From contig CM043961.1 in assembly GCA_014529385.2 (NCBI GenBank), positions 11,452,478 through 11,516,477 of the forward strand: 64,000 bases of DNA, in the 5' to 3' direction. Under the pieces are notes generated by a model. That model made no database searches. It saw nothing but the letters and a program-made list of their open reading frames with translations, and was not told the origin of the DNA. Origin of the DNA: Adiantum capillus-veneris. Taxonomy: Eukaryota; Streptophyta; Polypodiopsida; Polypodiales; Pteridaceae. Below, one piece after another: positions 12,290 to 23,796 of this stretch. The translations under genes and the position numbers were made by a program. Numbering within the stretch: the stretch's first letter is position 1; every line of letters begins with the position of its first letter.

Positions 12290-12420
12290 TTAAGCGATAG
12301 GATGAACCTAATGAAGATTTCAATTGTGAGAAAATTAGGAAATTAAGAAATGAACTCTTGTTTTTGTTTTTGAGGACAAAAACTATTCTCCAAGGGGGAG
12401 TAGGGTAAGGGAAGGGTCCT
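12290..12420 (+). mobile_element. Possible 3' tail of a retroelement polyprotein with purine tract
   Basis: A short plus-strand frame ends in sequence resembling the last residues of plant LTR-retrotransposon polyproteins (a FEDKNYSPRG-like ending) followed directly by a purine-rich run, CAAGGGGGAG, at about 12391-12400. That ending plus a polypurine tract is a common signature, but no upstream pol domain or LTR was identified. Confidence 0.25.
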
Positions 12421-13170
12421 ACGGTGACTATGAGGGCAAGGACTATCAGGCATGTATGCTAGGTGGAACTCTATAAGAGAGCACGGTTGGGAGGTTACTA
12501 GCATGCATGTCCCCATGAGTCCTTACACATAGTTATTTATATTACCCTTCATGGTCATGCAAGCTACATAGTACAACTCTGTAGAGGGATTTTATAGCTA
12601 TGCTAAAATTGGTCTTGTTGCAAAAGTGCCCTCTTTGTTACTTATTCGAAGCCTTTACTTTGAATGGCTGCTAGTGCACCATTGGATATCATAAGGACCA
12701 ATCAAAGAGAAGAACATCATGCAAAAAACTTCAAGATGCCAATTGTAGACCTCCATGTGCAAGTTTATGCATGTATCCATAACTGTAGTGTGCATGATCA
12801 TGAGGAGGGAATGCCTCTTTGCACACAATAATCAAACCAATGCATAGTCGTAAAATAATAACTAGCTACAAGGAACTATAAATTCATGAGTGTTGCTTGT
12901 GAGAGCAGTTTGGCTTGCATTCATTAGGTTTGCCCTTGCCTGTGCCTATGTCCTTGATACCAGGGTTTTTTCAACTCTTTAAGCAATTTCAATTTTACAA
13001 AATATTGGGGATACTACGTAGTTTTTATTTTATGTAGAGCCAGTAGTACGAGTAGGAGTCATTTATGCCATTAGTAGTACCAATGCTTAAAAGAAAAATT
13101 ACAATTAATCTCACCAAAATTTGAAGGTGAGAAAACATATAAAATTAGAAACATGGAGGGTTCCCAAATT
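12421..13170. other. No recognisable gene; possible LTR remnant
   Basis: If the purine tract ending near 12400 is real, this stretch would hold the start of a 3' LTR. I see no repeat partner and no coding sequence. Confidence 0.25.
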
Positions 13171-13746
13171 TTAAGACAGAAACAATTTTTTTTTAGGTGT
13201 TGATGCAAGGAGAGCCCATGACTGGGGGACAAGTTCGACGGGGATATTCTCTTTGTTTAGATCAATCATCGACTCCTTGTCAAGATGATTGATCTTTGAT
13301 TTAAGCATGCTCATATTGAATTCTATTGCTTTGGAGTTTTCATGGACCTCCAAGGGCATTGCTTGTATAGATTCTCCTATACGGTACTCTAGCTCTTCCT
13401 GATCTTTTAGAGTCTGTAATATGACAAACCAATTTGGATCTCTGGTCTTCTTGCTATCCACCTTCCTACTATCATTAAGCCTCATTTTATTGCTCATGGA
13501 TTTTCTAGATTATTCTTTGTTCATAGATTTACTTCCTTTGAGGGGAGAAGGGGCAATGTTTTGCTCAAGGGTAGGGGGAGAGGTCAATGAGATGTCCAAA
13601 AACATGGCACACAGAACAAGCATGTGAGAGCTATTTATCCACCACATTTTTCTCAAAACCTTGCCTTCCATTGATGAAGATGTCAATGGCCATTGGGAGC
13701 TTAGAGAAGTCCTCCTGATAACATACTTGGAGAGGTCCATCTCCAC
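13171..13746 (-). pseudogene. Unidentified reading frame of about 190 codons, broken once
   Basis: Two open stretches lie in one frame and are separated by a single break. The sequence begins MEMDLSKYVIRRTSLSSQWP and later has a charged, helical part (RDPNWFVILQTLKDQEELEY) and a tail ending PKKKLFLS. Composition looks protein-like, unlike neighbouring noise frames, but I recognise no family. It could be an exon remnant of a host gene or part of a mobile element. Confidence 0.35.
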
Positions 13747-13882
13747 TACTGATGATCATGCTGTGTGCAACCAGAGGATATGCATCTACACTCCGTGATT
13801 GGGCATGCACGGTCTACGAATAGACTCACAAAAGTGCCAGATCACTGCTAATCTAGACTTGAATGGACTGACTGAACCCTGA

Positions 13883-14116
13883 TCATGTTGTAGCTTGTCC
13901 ATGGACACATAGGGTTGGATGTGTCACGTGACATCCCCTCCTTTTCAAAGTGAGGTACTGGTACCGAACTGTATGGCGCCGAGGGAGATCGCCAATAGCA
14001 TCCGGAATCCTGGAAGGGACTCTTTGCCGGCCCACTCTAATGTGCGGGTCGAGCGGTACTTGAACTTCATAAAGGTCTGCAACGCTTGCTTCTTTGGGTC
14101 GCGCCGAAAGCGACAC
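13883..14116 (-). mobile_element. 3' end of another LTR retrotransposon, with polypurine tract
   Basis: On the minus strand a basic polyprotein-like tail (ending YLTLKRRG) runs into AAAAGGAGGGGA (13945-13934) and then TGTCACGTGACACATCC. A purine tract followed by TG is the normal 3' LTR start, and TGTCAC is the same start used by the elements at 38-58 kb. The body of the element is missing; only this tail and an LTR of unknown length to the left of 13933 remain. Confidence 0.45.
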
Positions 14117-14229
14117 AAAGTCTTCTGTGGCTCCTTCCTTACTTCAACTTCGTCTAGAGACCTGCTTCAAGAATCTCCATGGCTGAAAATTTCTGAAACC
14201 ATCTCCAACACAAAAACATGAACATACCC

Positions 14230-15037
14230 ATTCCATGTAAAGTGAAGGGAAAAAATCTTGTCTTCTCTAAAGACTGAGTATGCAATGTAGATGAACATAG
14301 AGACGGAGTGACAACCCGTTCATCAAACACATGCAAACAATGAGATCGAATCTTTTCTGTTGAAAGGCAAGATTTGGGAACTTCATCCATATGGGTATCT
14401 TGGGAGGACAGAGACCTTAGGTTCTAAAGAAGAATAGAGGAGAGCATGCACTCAAGAAATCGAGCACCATTTTTTAATTCCCTCAAAACCAACAGGTAAT
14501 TTTTCTTAGGAAAAGAGTGTATGCTTTCAAGCTCGGCCCGTCGAGAACATTATTTAGTTCTTATCCATTGTTCACAAAGTTAGCCCGAGGTTGAGGTCCT
14601 ACTAAATAAGAACCTTACCGCTACCCTAAAATCCAAATCAACTTCAAGATTTTGCATGTGGACAAAAAAAAATGTGATGAAAGGTGTACCTCTAGGACAT
14701 GATGCACGACCTGCCTAGCAGCCCCAAGGCCCCTTGGTATAGAAGGTCTTTGGAGGATAGATTGGAGGCCCCATTGGGAGGGACATGAGGAGGGAATGGA
14801 CATGTGCTTGGATGGCCTTGGTTATCCTGTGTCCCACCATGGTTGATAATTGGCCTTGCTTTCTATTGATAGGCATGTGCTAGTATTTTTGCCCGCTCAA
14901 GGAAGGGGGGATGGGGGAGGGCTGATGCCAAGAGAAGAAGACAGAGAAAATGGAACATTGGATTGAATGAGTGAAGGGTGGGGGAGGTTATTACCCACAA
15001 CTCAAGCATTGAATGGAAGATCATGATGACCAGGAAG

Positions 15038-15069
<32 letters not shown>

Positions 15070-15464
15070 AACTCGAGGAGGGACATCCCTTCCTACATAG
15101 ATGAGACAGGATAGGGCACATAGTCTCTCTTTTAGGAAGGAGAACTAGAAGCGGAAGAATTTCATATATGTTAATATTATGTCATATATCATTAAATGTC
15201 TTAGGTAGAAATTTCCATTGATGTCATAGTAGACAGGCATTGGTGTACAAACATTCAACAAATCTCATTGATGAGAGAGCCCACAAGAACATCTCAAATT
15301 GTAGTTCTATCATCTTGTATTTAGGGAGAACCAATCTTTCTATGAAGAGATAAAAAAAATTTAATGTCGCTGGAGATGTTAACTAGAGTGCTTTGTTAGC
15401 CGGATTTGTATTGAATTGAAGTGAGTCCGAGGGTAAGAGAAAACAAGAACGTAGAAGAGAAAAT

Positions 15465-15465
<1 letters not shown>
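14230..15465. other. No recognisable gene
   Basis: Only short unsupported frames. The notable feature is the G homopolymer at 15041-15069. Confidence 0.4.
15041..15069. repeat. Homopolymer run of 29 G
   Basis: An uninterrupted run of G, flanked on the left by AGGAAGGGA. Runs of this length are unstable and can form stacked G-quadruplexes. The assembled length should be treated as approximate. Confidence 0.9.

Positions 15466-15503
<38 letters not shown>
15466..15503. repeat. (GA)n microsatellite
   Basis: About 19 uninterrupted AG units, just beyond the 3' side of the PPR relic. Confidence 0.95.
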
Positions 15504-15507
<4 letters not shown>

Positions 15508-15509
15508 TG

Positions 15510-16660
15510 CTTTGTTTTCCACAAATCCTAGAGAGATGCCTTCACTTCCCATCTGGATTCTGCCTGCGACAATCAATAAAGCGCGACACAGCCGAATGCC
15601 TTCAAGATGCCTACATAGGTGATTGCATCTGGAGAGAGGCCCTTCGCTTCACATCTGTTGAAAACAGACTAGAGCTTTTTTCCCTTGTCCCTATTGGGAA
15701 AATCTTGCGATCAGTGCATTCCAAGAGTCCACACTCTCGACAGCGAGCTTTCTCGCCTTGCTTCTCTAGTACGTATCCCACAACTAGTGCATTCCAAGCA
15801 TTTGCATCCGCTGAAAACAGCCTAGAGATTTATGGATCTGCTCTTGTTATGCACATCCCACATTCAATGCATTCCAAGATGTGACATTTCAGACAGGAAG
15901 CTCCTTAAGCAATTTTTTGTGCTTTCTCAAGTGCACCACATTGGGCATACATATCGACCAAGGTAGTGCCAAGCACGAAATCTTTCTAGCCCTGCTCTTG
16001 TTGTGCGTAGAGCCACATGCCTTCAAGATGCATGTGCAGGTGATTGCATCTGGTGAGAACTATCTAGAGCATCCTAAAATCACTACATTCCAAGAGTCCA
16101 CACTCCGGACTCTAGCACTACTATTGTTGTGCACATCCCCAATCAGTGCATTCCAAGAGGCGACATTCCAGACAAGAAGCTCCCGAAGCACTTTTTGTGC
16201 TTTTTGAAGTGCACCACATTTGGCATACATATCAACCAACACAATGCCAAGCACGACATCTTTCTCAAGCACATAAGATTTGACATACATAACAACCAAG
16301 ATAGTGCCAATCATGACAACGTTTTCCAACAGACTATGACAAACAAAATAATTGATTCTTGTGTCCATATCAGCATAGCATCTTTTTGTGTCCATATTGG
16401 GCATCTTGTGACACATGCCTTCAAGATGCATGCATAGGTGATTTCATAGGCTCTTCCGTGAATATACACCCCATTTGGCACATGCCCTGTAACAATAAGT
16501 GCATACCAAGAGACCACATCCCATCCCGATCCTGGAGGAAGCTCGACAAGAATGTGTCGTGCTTTCGCGACTGCACCAAATGCGACAAGCATGTCGACCA
16601 AAGCAGTTCCAAGCATAGAGTCTTTTTCCAAATTGTCATGGGCTATCTCGTGAAATTGCC
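15510..16660 (-). pseudogene. Decayed PPR (pentatricopeptide repeat) gene
   Basis: On the minus strand several P/L/S-type PPR motifs can be read in different frames: KDSMLGTALVDM, then GAVAKARHILVELP, WDVVSWYALIVTGHVPNG, ITYACILKAC, then VLGIVLVDMYAKCGALQKAQ and NVASWNALIG. The alternation of VDMYAKCG, SWNALI and YACILKAC is typical of PLS-class plant PPR proteins, RNA-binding factors of plastids and mitochondria, which are especially numerous in ferns and lycophytes. The frame is interrupted repeatedly, motif copies are incomplete, and no E or DYW tail is seen. The 5' side ends at a (GA)n tract. It is a dead gene or gene fragment. Confidence 0.7.
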
Positions 16661-16662
16661 TT

Positions 16663-16664
<2 letters not shown>

Positions 16665-16730
<66 letters not shown>
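16665..16730. repeat. (GA)n microsatellite
   Basis: About 32 GA units with one interruption, sitting between the PPR relic and the tandem duplication to its right. Confidence 0.95.
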
Positions 16731-16763
16731 GCTTGGACGGGAAGCGCGACACTCTGAAGCAGG

Positions 16764-17345
16764 GATCCAATCTGCACCAGCAAAGGGCATGAGAACCAAC
16801 TAGATGGGAAGACAAAACAAATGCGTGCATGGCTTCTTTCTGCCCAGCGTGTTTGGTGTCGATCAGCCCCCCGGGGCACACTGCGTGCAGAAAAGGTGGA
16901 AGGCTGAGGTGAGAAGAAGCGGGGTAGGAGGTTGATCGGAGGCTGCACGAGGGCAACGTTGTTCCGGGAGAGCTTTTTTTTGCCTGCGTTAAAAAAAACT
17001 TGTGAATCATCCACGTGGACGAACGTGCTTCCAGATTTTTTATTGTGCCCATTACTTCGTTTGGGCTCCAATCTGCACCAGCAAAGGGCATTGAGAACCA
17101 ACCAGATGGGCAGACAAAACAAATGCGTGCATGGCCTCTTTCTGCCCAGCATGCTTGGTGTCGGTCAGCCCCCCGGGGCACACTACATGCAGAAAAGGTG
17201 GATGGCTGAGGTATGCAGGAGAGGGGGCGGGAGGTTGATCGGAGGCTACGTGAGGGCAACGTTATTCCGGGAGAGATTTTTTTGCCTGCGTTAAAAAAAT
17301 CTTGGGAATCAGCCACGTGGACGAACGTGCTTCCAAATTTGCAAT
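16764..17345. repeat. Tandem duplication, two copies of ~302 bp
   Basis: The sequence TCCAATCTGCACCAGCAAAG begins at about 16764 and again at about 17066, and the following ~280 bp repeat closely, including AGCCCCCCGGGGCACACT and a poly-A/T-flanked CCACGTGGACGAACGTGCTT end. The copies differ at a few per cent of positions plus small length changes. A long minus-strand frame runs through both, but reading the repeat as protein is not supported by any motif. It may be the former 5' region of the PPR gene. Confidence 0.85.
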
Positions 17346-17990
17346 TTTGTCCACTACGCTAACAAAGTAACAAGCCATTTTGAGAATTTCAAGAAATTAT
17401 AATGGCTTTTTGCATGTTTTGGCAAAGTACCTACATATGATCTTTGAAAAATAATATATTTGCAGGAATTTGTACTAAATGCCATTTTTACCTAACGAGT
17501 GAAAAGAAAGAGCTATTGACATATGTGGGGTGATCCAAGTCTGATGAGCAATGTGTGCACGAGGACGGGGGAGAGGGGTTTTGCGTTCGTCGACAATGAG
17601 AGCAAGACGCACATGGATGAGGGGTCAAGAGCTTGTAGACATTTTCTTTTATATCAAAGGGGAGGAATAGCAACAAGAAAGCCACCCGAACGAGGTGGTT
17701 AGCGCAAAGGTTATCAACCGTGTGAATCTAAGTCCGGGCTTCAAGCTGATGGACAGTAGTTTTGATGCTTCCTGTGTTCCTACGAGTAGATACAAGAACA
17801 AATCTAGGAAGATTCATCCAATAAAATATGCAAGTTGCCAGCATGTCTCATATGTTTCTACAATTTTCACGAAGTAGGTGCTACCCGTTTTAAAAAATAC
17901 CAAAATTAAATGGAATGTTGGGATATTCTTTGCAACTTGACCCATTAGTGTTAATCTAACCCCACTATCACAAAATGCATACAAATTATG
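17346..17990. other. No recognisable gene
   Basis: Nothing convincing on either strand. A weak tRNA-like pol III promoter pair lies at about 17693-17742 (GGTGGTTAGCGCAAAGG and GGGCTTCAAGC), which could be the head of a tRNA-derived SINE; see findings. Confidence 0.3.
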
Positions 17991-17994
17991 TTGA

Positions 17995-20045
17995 TGAATT
18001 TAAGGGTGCCACGAGGAGATACTTAACAAACAACACTTGATTTTTTGTCAATGTTTGGCTGCAATAGTGCTAGATGCGTGGACCAATTGCCAAAAAAAAC
18101 CATTTTTCAGCATAATAGTGATTTGCCCAAAGGGCACAATGTTTTTAGAGTCAATTGATACCTCTTCAAAAGAGAAAACAATTAACTTTTTCACAAAGGT
18201 GTATGAACATGCCATCCATCTTGTAGGGGGGTCCCAAAATGTCATAGAAATTGTGACCAACAATGCCTCAAACTACAAGGGTGCAAGCTTGACCATTTGA
18301 AAATGTCGTGGTATTTAGTCAATACTATGCATGATGGAGGGGATGGTTATATTGTCTTCTGGGTGACTACCATGGGTCTATACCTTACAGTTTCCTTTAA
18401 TGGGTGAATCTGGGCTTATCCTAGATTCATCTAGGTATATTTAAAAAGCAGCTTGTTCACAACGCTCCCATTTTTTGTTTCTCAATTTCATCTATGGTTT
18501 ATCCTTCTCCTACATATAAGTGCACTCTAAAAGAAAATCTTAGTTCTATTGTAATGAAGTTACTTTTTGGTAACACATAGTTGGTAAGATGTAACAGGAA
18601 CGTGGAGGGCTTGTGCAACCAACAAAGGGATTTCTAGAATCTAACTTTGTTTGGTTTGTTTGTTTGCTTATTTAGAATAGACATGGCAAAGAGTAGCAGC
18701 TCAATTGAGATATTACGCTTGAGACAAGTGCTGATATTTGCTCTATTAGCAAGGGTTTTTTTGTTTGCTTTGATACTGCTGTGGAGAGTCCTAGGTCACC
18801 AGTACCGTTGCTCACATGGGTACCATGTGCACCCTATACATTGAATCTACTCTTGAAAGACATTGGAAAAATGAAACTTTTAAAGCAGGTTTTGCTAGAT
18901 ATTAATCATGTGGTGAAATTTATCATGGAGCATTAGTTCACCTATGCCCAATTTCATGTCGAGCCACCTAGCAAGGCCCTCTAAATATTTTGTGGCGCTT
19001 GCTTTGTAATGGTATACTATATTTTGAATGATTTATAGAGTATTAAAGGAGCATTGATAGAGACTGGCACCAACCAAAGATAGGAAGGATGGCTCTCAAT
19101 GTATCCAAGTTATCAAGCCACTCCACAAAGATGTGTGTCTCTTGTCCAATCATTGGTTTTTTAGTGTAATATAGAGAAGATACGTGTTATGAGCAAGGAT
19201 TATGTGGAGCTCCTAAGGATTGTTGACACTAAAAAAATTGTAAATGGCAAGGTGTACTAGTTAATGTTTGAAGATAGACAAACAAAAGAATCTAACCAAT
19301 TTACTGCTAGAGAAAAGGTGTACTAGTTGATGTCTAATGCTAGTAGAATTTAACAAATTTAATGCTAGAGAAAAGGCACAAGTGGCAAGGGATACAGAAA
19401 TACATTAGGCACAAATGCATGCATGTTTGTATGGGGTGGTATTTGTTTTGGATCCCAAATTTTGACTACATAGTTAGAGCTCTAACAAAGAGGTCATGGG
19501 AGACTTCAAAAAGATATTATGCAAACAGTTGCTCACAACATGTGATGAGGGTAGAGAGAATTATTATGCTAATAGAGAAGGAATAGAGAAAGTAGCTTCA
19601 AAGATCCATGGCACATTGAAGCAATCAAGAAGAACTCAACTCTAGTTTGGCAAAAAGAATATGGGGAGACAAACTGGAAGTCTAGCTTGTGACCACTTGA
19701 GTGCTATCAATTGCTACCTCTTATGGCAGTTGAAATGCAATTGTTTTGCCTATGATTTCATTCACTCAACCATAGGAGTCATCTTACTTGCGAGTGTGTC
19801 AAAGATATCCAATATGTTTTTTGCAACATGTGTTTAATTCAAGCTCCATTATCAATTGAAGCAAAGTAAGTGCATGACCACTTCAACCCACAATTCCACC
19901 GACCACAGACACATGAAAGCATTGCCTCAAAACCAGTGGATAATGATGAAATGGCATCAAAGAATTTTGACCAAGATGAGATCAATGATCTAGTGCCTGT
20001 GATTGATGGGTGTCAAGAGTTACATACCCTAAAATTTGTATGATG
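17995..20045 (+). mobile_element. hAT transposon relic with DUF659-type transposase
   Basis: The plus-strand frame at 18037-18300 matches the DUF659 part of plant hAT transposases: AAIVLDAWTNCQKKPFFSII, then CPKGTMFLESIDTS and VTNNASNYKGAS. The expected next block is at about 18795-18930 (WVPCAPYTLNLLLKDIGKM), after roughly 490 bp of unrelated sequence, so there is an insertion or intron. Later weak matches include EYGETNW-like sequence near 19650 and a C-terminal dimerisation-like end near 19790-20040 (LTCECVKDIQYVFCNMCLIQ). The coding sequence has many stops and frame changes. No terminal inverted repeats or 8-bp target duplication were found, so the ends are uncertain. Confidence 0.65.
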
Positions 20046-21240
20046 TGCTCCTACTTTTCAAATAAAATGTTGAGCACTCTTTGACTTATTAAATCTTCAA
20101 ATGAATTAGTGCACACATATACAGATTCTCAATTGAAAAAATTGAAGTCTAATAGAAGAAAAGGCACAAGATAAAGGATAAGATAAAGATATGAAGGTGA
20201 TTATTATGAATCCCACCTCATTTGATTAAGCACACCATCTAGAAGTCCACATACTTGATTGTCAAATTGAATGTGGCCGTTGTCTGCAAAGGCATGACAC
20301 AGTGGGCAGATCCAATTTGGAAATCAAGTATGACTTCCTACAAGCACAGATGGTGTACTTGGATAATGAGGTGAGCTTAACTAAATAATGAGCAAGCCAC
20401 AATAATATTATGTTGGGTAATGATCAAGAGAGCTTCAGAAGGGCTCTCATACAACTACTATCTAGACAAGTTTGGGCTCTTGCAAACCTAAATTTAAATG
20501 TTGAGCATTATTTTTGTTGAATCTTCAAATTAAGTACAGAGACTTGCTAAATTGATTTATCCATTTATACAATTGTGAGAGTGAGTTTGCTCCATAGAGC
20601 ACAAGTACTTTGTTATGCTCATACTAGAGGTTGATGAGTTGATGCTAGGATACATGGTTCCACATATGGATGAGAGGGACATAGCCATCCTAGTGTCGGC
20701 CACCATGACACATCCATATGTGATGAGTAGTCCTAATGATGAAGTGCATGTAGGGTTTCTTGCTTTAGTTTCAACTAATGAAAACATTTTTCTTAAGTGG
20801 ATCCAGAAGAGGATATTCCGAGATCAAGTGGACAGTCAGGAAGCATGTGTTTTGGCGAGGGTCTTTGACTAGATAGATTTAGTTAGGATTTGTAGTATTA
20901 GTTGTAGATTAGAGTAGTTGTTGGTGGTCCAGTGATTTGTGAGGTGATAAAAGTGTTACTAGCTCGTGTATGGCAGTGAAGCATTTTTCTACTCATAAAT
21001 GCAAAACCCCATATGATGACTAGGAGTAGCTTTAGGTAAGTGATTTGATTTTGATCTAGAGCTATTCATCACTGAATTACTTGCTGAAGTGCTTGTTCGC
21101 ATTTAAAATCACGAAAAGGTCTGATTTTGAGGGTAAAAATGTAATAAACAGGTTTCTGTCAACATTTTTTCATGATTGATTGATGACGTGCATATAAGAG
21201 GACATTTGCACGAGGTTTGTGAAGAAAAACTAAAATTATA
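20046..21240. other. No recognisable gene
   Basis: A plus-strand frame at 20615-20872 (85 codons) has no motif I recognise. The remainder is noncoding and AT-rich. Confidence 0.35.
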
Positions 21241-21244
21241 AAAA

Positions 21245-22245
21245 CTTGGACATCACACACGTATGATGTCTCAAGAGGCATCTAGGGACAAAATCTGACT
21301 GCACCAGAGTATTCAAAAGGGGTGTTTTACCCTAAGTGCACCTTGAGACTAGGGTTTTGATCAACCCTTGGTACCCAAAAGACAAAAGACAGTGTGAGAA
21401 ACAGAAAAAAGAGAAAAAATGTGTTTTTAAGCATATTTTTGCATGAAAATTGGGAAAAGTGCTTGAAAACTAGTACTGGAGACTTGGGGATGCTTGTGAC
21501 TAACTTCAGGCCAAAAATTCATCAGCAAACATCATACGCATATGATGTTTGAAGGGTAATTCTGACAGCCAAAAAGAACTTTTGACTTTACACCCATATT
21601 TTGTATGTTGTGTTGAGGACATACACCAGATTTCATTTTATTTGGACATATAGAGTGATAATTGAGGGGATTTTACTTTTTCGAGGGATTTTCTTGTCAA
21701 AAAGTGGTAAATTTGTGCAATTTTGATATCCAAATTTTGTTGTGAGCACATGTGCATGTTGTACATACCAAGAAGCACTGGGATAGAAATAAAAGTCCAT
21801 TCTGACCAAATAGACATCATACGCGTATGATATCCTAGACGCCAAATTTGAGGACAAAAGATACATCTGAGTGCACCCTTGTGATCTAGAGCGGTTAAGA
21901 AGAAAATATGAAAAATCCCATTGAATTTAAAGCATTTTTGGGCTTGTAAAGACCATAAGATGGATCTAGGCAAAGTGAATCCTTAAATTGATCATATCTT
22001 GCACAAAAGTGTTGAAATTAATTCTGAAAGCTGTTGTGAGTTGCTTGTGAGGTGGGAGACATTTATAGTGAATTTCACTTCAATTTCGCCAGTTAGACAT
22101 CATACGTGTATAATGTCTAAAGGGAAATTTTAAGGACCAAAGTTGACATCAGAGCATACCACGGTGTATAGCACCCCAAACAAGCTTAGATACCAAGTTT
22201 GTGCTAATTCTGAGCACATAGACATCATATGTGCATGATGTCTCA
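21245..22245. repeat. Second diverged ~280-bp array with a 22-bp palindrome per unit
   Basis: Palindromes with arms GACATCATACG and CGTATGATGTC recur at about 21249, 21533, 21811, 22084 and 22222, giving spacings near 284, 278, 273 and 138 bp. Individual copies vary at one to four positions (for example GACATCATACGCGTATGATA). Other shared blocks are TTCTGA(C/G)CA(A/C)AT just before the palindrome and AGTGCACC(C)TTG at about 21336 and 21870. As in the 9250-10200 array, the palindrome is the best-conserved part of the unit. Confidence 0.8.
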
Positions 22246-23221
22246 AGTCAAGATTTGAAGGTCCAATTGCATTTTTTTACCACATAGGAGGTTTGGAAAT
22301 GATGTGTTAAGCTTGTTTGCAAAAATTCATCTCATTTGGATACATATCTTTGAATCTAAGGAGATTTTTGAAGATCTAAGAAGGTAAAGGTGAAAAAGTA
22401 GTGATTTTGAGCTCGCACAAGTTGGGTGGAGTGCTCGCCCGTGCGATGTGATTGGATTATGGTTTATGGTTTTGAGGCTGGATCATGAAGTGATTTGGAT
22501 GGTTTATGGTAGATGTGTAAGGATAGAGACCCTGTACAGTCTAACTGCTTGGAAAAGATTGTTTGTGCATCTGGGAAGTGCTATTGTGATTGGACTCATG
22601 TGTTATGTTTCTCATGGCAACATCACTACAAGACTAGGATCACCTACATCACTTACCCTTAGACAAAAGGGTTGTTGACCTGGGGCTTTGCTGGATCGGG
22701 GGTGTTGCCTAGGTCTTCTTCTTTTTGTTCGGCTCATCTACACGGTTAGCGCGTCGGCGTTTGAATGACCTACACGGCTAACAGGTCGAGGATTTTTCCT
22801 TGGCTTTGCCTAAACCTCCGGTGTTGGGCATTGAAGAGGCGTGGCGCCTAAACTGATATGGTTGGTGTTGATACCCTACCACCTAGTGGTACTTGGGATC
22901 CTTTCATAGCGCGGGTTCATGGAGGGAGGCGAAGCGGCCTCAGCCTATGTCTGGCTCAGGTAGGTTGGAGGTGTTCTAGCTCACTCCCACCGGTGAAGTG
23001 GAAATCTGTAGTAGAGTGGAAGTGGATGGGTGGATCGGTAGATCCCTACACAGGGTCCGGTGCTCAGCTAGTTATTTCGTCTTTTTTTTTTTTGATGTTA
23101 TGGTATACCCAGATTTTGTCATTGCATTAATACATGGTTGTCTGTTCCATTTAGATGGGCATTTAAAGATTCTCTGTTGTCATCTTCTCATGTCTCTATG
23201 CACTCTATTTCACCCTCCACT

Positions 23222-23226
<5 letters not shown>
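22246..23226. other. No recognisable gene; more GC-rich, small direct repeats
   Basis: The only structure seen is a short direct repeat, CTACACGGTTAGCGCGTCGG at about 22738 and CTACACGGCTAACAGGTCGAG at about 22771. If the primer-site-like sequence at 23547 is real, part of this stretch would be an LTR. Confidence 0.3.

Positions 23227-23276
<50 letters not shown>
23227..23276. repeat. (CT)n microsatellite
   Basis: About 24 CT units. Confidence 0.95.
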
Positions 23277-23280
<4 letters not shown>

Positions 23281-23546
23281 AACGCGGTGTACACATATAT
23301 TCACCCTCCACAATGTTATATTTTTCTTGAGTACGCTTTCATTCATAACACCCATTCAAGGGTAGCACTAGTCGCTAGGTACCTCTAGATGCAGTCCGGC
23401 TTATGGCCTAAACTCCATGCTTGGTAGGACGTTGAGAACTCCTTCCCTATGCAAATGCTTCCTCAACTCTGATGTATCATGAAATTGTATAAAAGTGTAA
23501 ATTGTATAGTTTGTGCATAGACCCTTGGGGAGCCGTATCTCTTAGA

Positions 23547-23559
23547 TGGTATCAGAGCC
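23547..23559 (+). promoter_or_regulatory. Sequence identical to an initiator-Met primer site
   Basis: TGGTATCAGAGCC is the canonical plant tRNA-iMet primer site of LTR retrotransposons. It precedes the unknown coding blocks at 23.8-26.3 kb. The bases just before it (CTCTTAGA) do not form a standard LTR end in CA, and no LTR partner was found, so a chance or degenerate site is possible. Confidence 0.45.
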
Positions 23560-23796
23560 AATGCTTAAGGTTACGGAGATAGCCTAAAGCGTGATACTAG
23601 TTGGTTTAGTTATACATCGTGTACGCTTCATGCCTGCTGTTTGAGAAAGAACATTGTATTCATGATGCATCTATAAGTGACATTGGTTGGTGATACTTAT
23701 TTGACTTGTCTTCTTGAGTGGGAGTGTTTGGTTTGAGTTATGGTTGAAGTGTTCAAACAACATCATTTTAATATCTTTGAGTGTTTCTTTTTGTAG

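Noticed and set aside
16636-17316. A 226-codon minus-strand frame
   Set aside because: It spans two copies of a 302-bp tandem repeat plus a GA tract and has no motif; the repeat explains the open frame.
22738-22795. Repeated CTACACGG(T/C)TA blocks as a regulatory array
   Set aside because: Only two diverged copies; too little to support a function.
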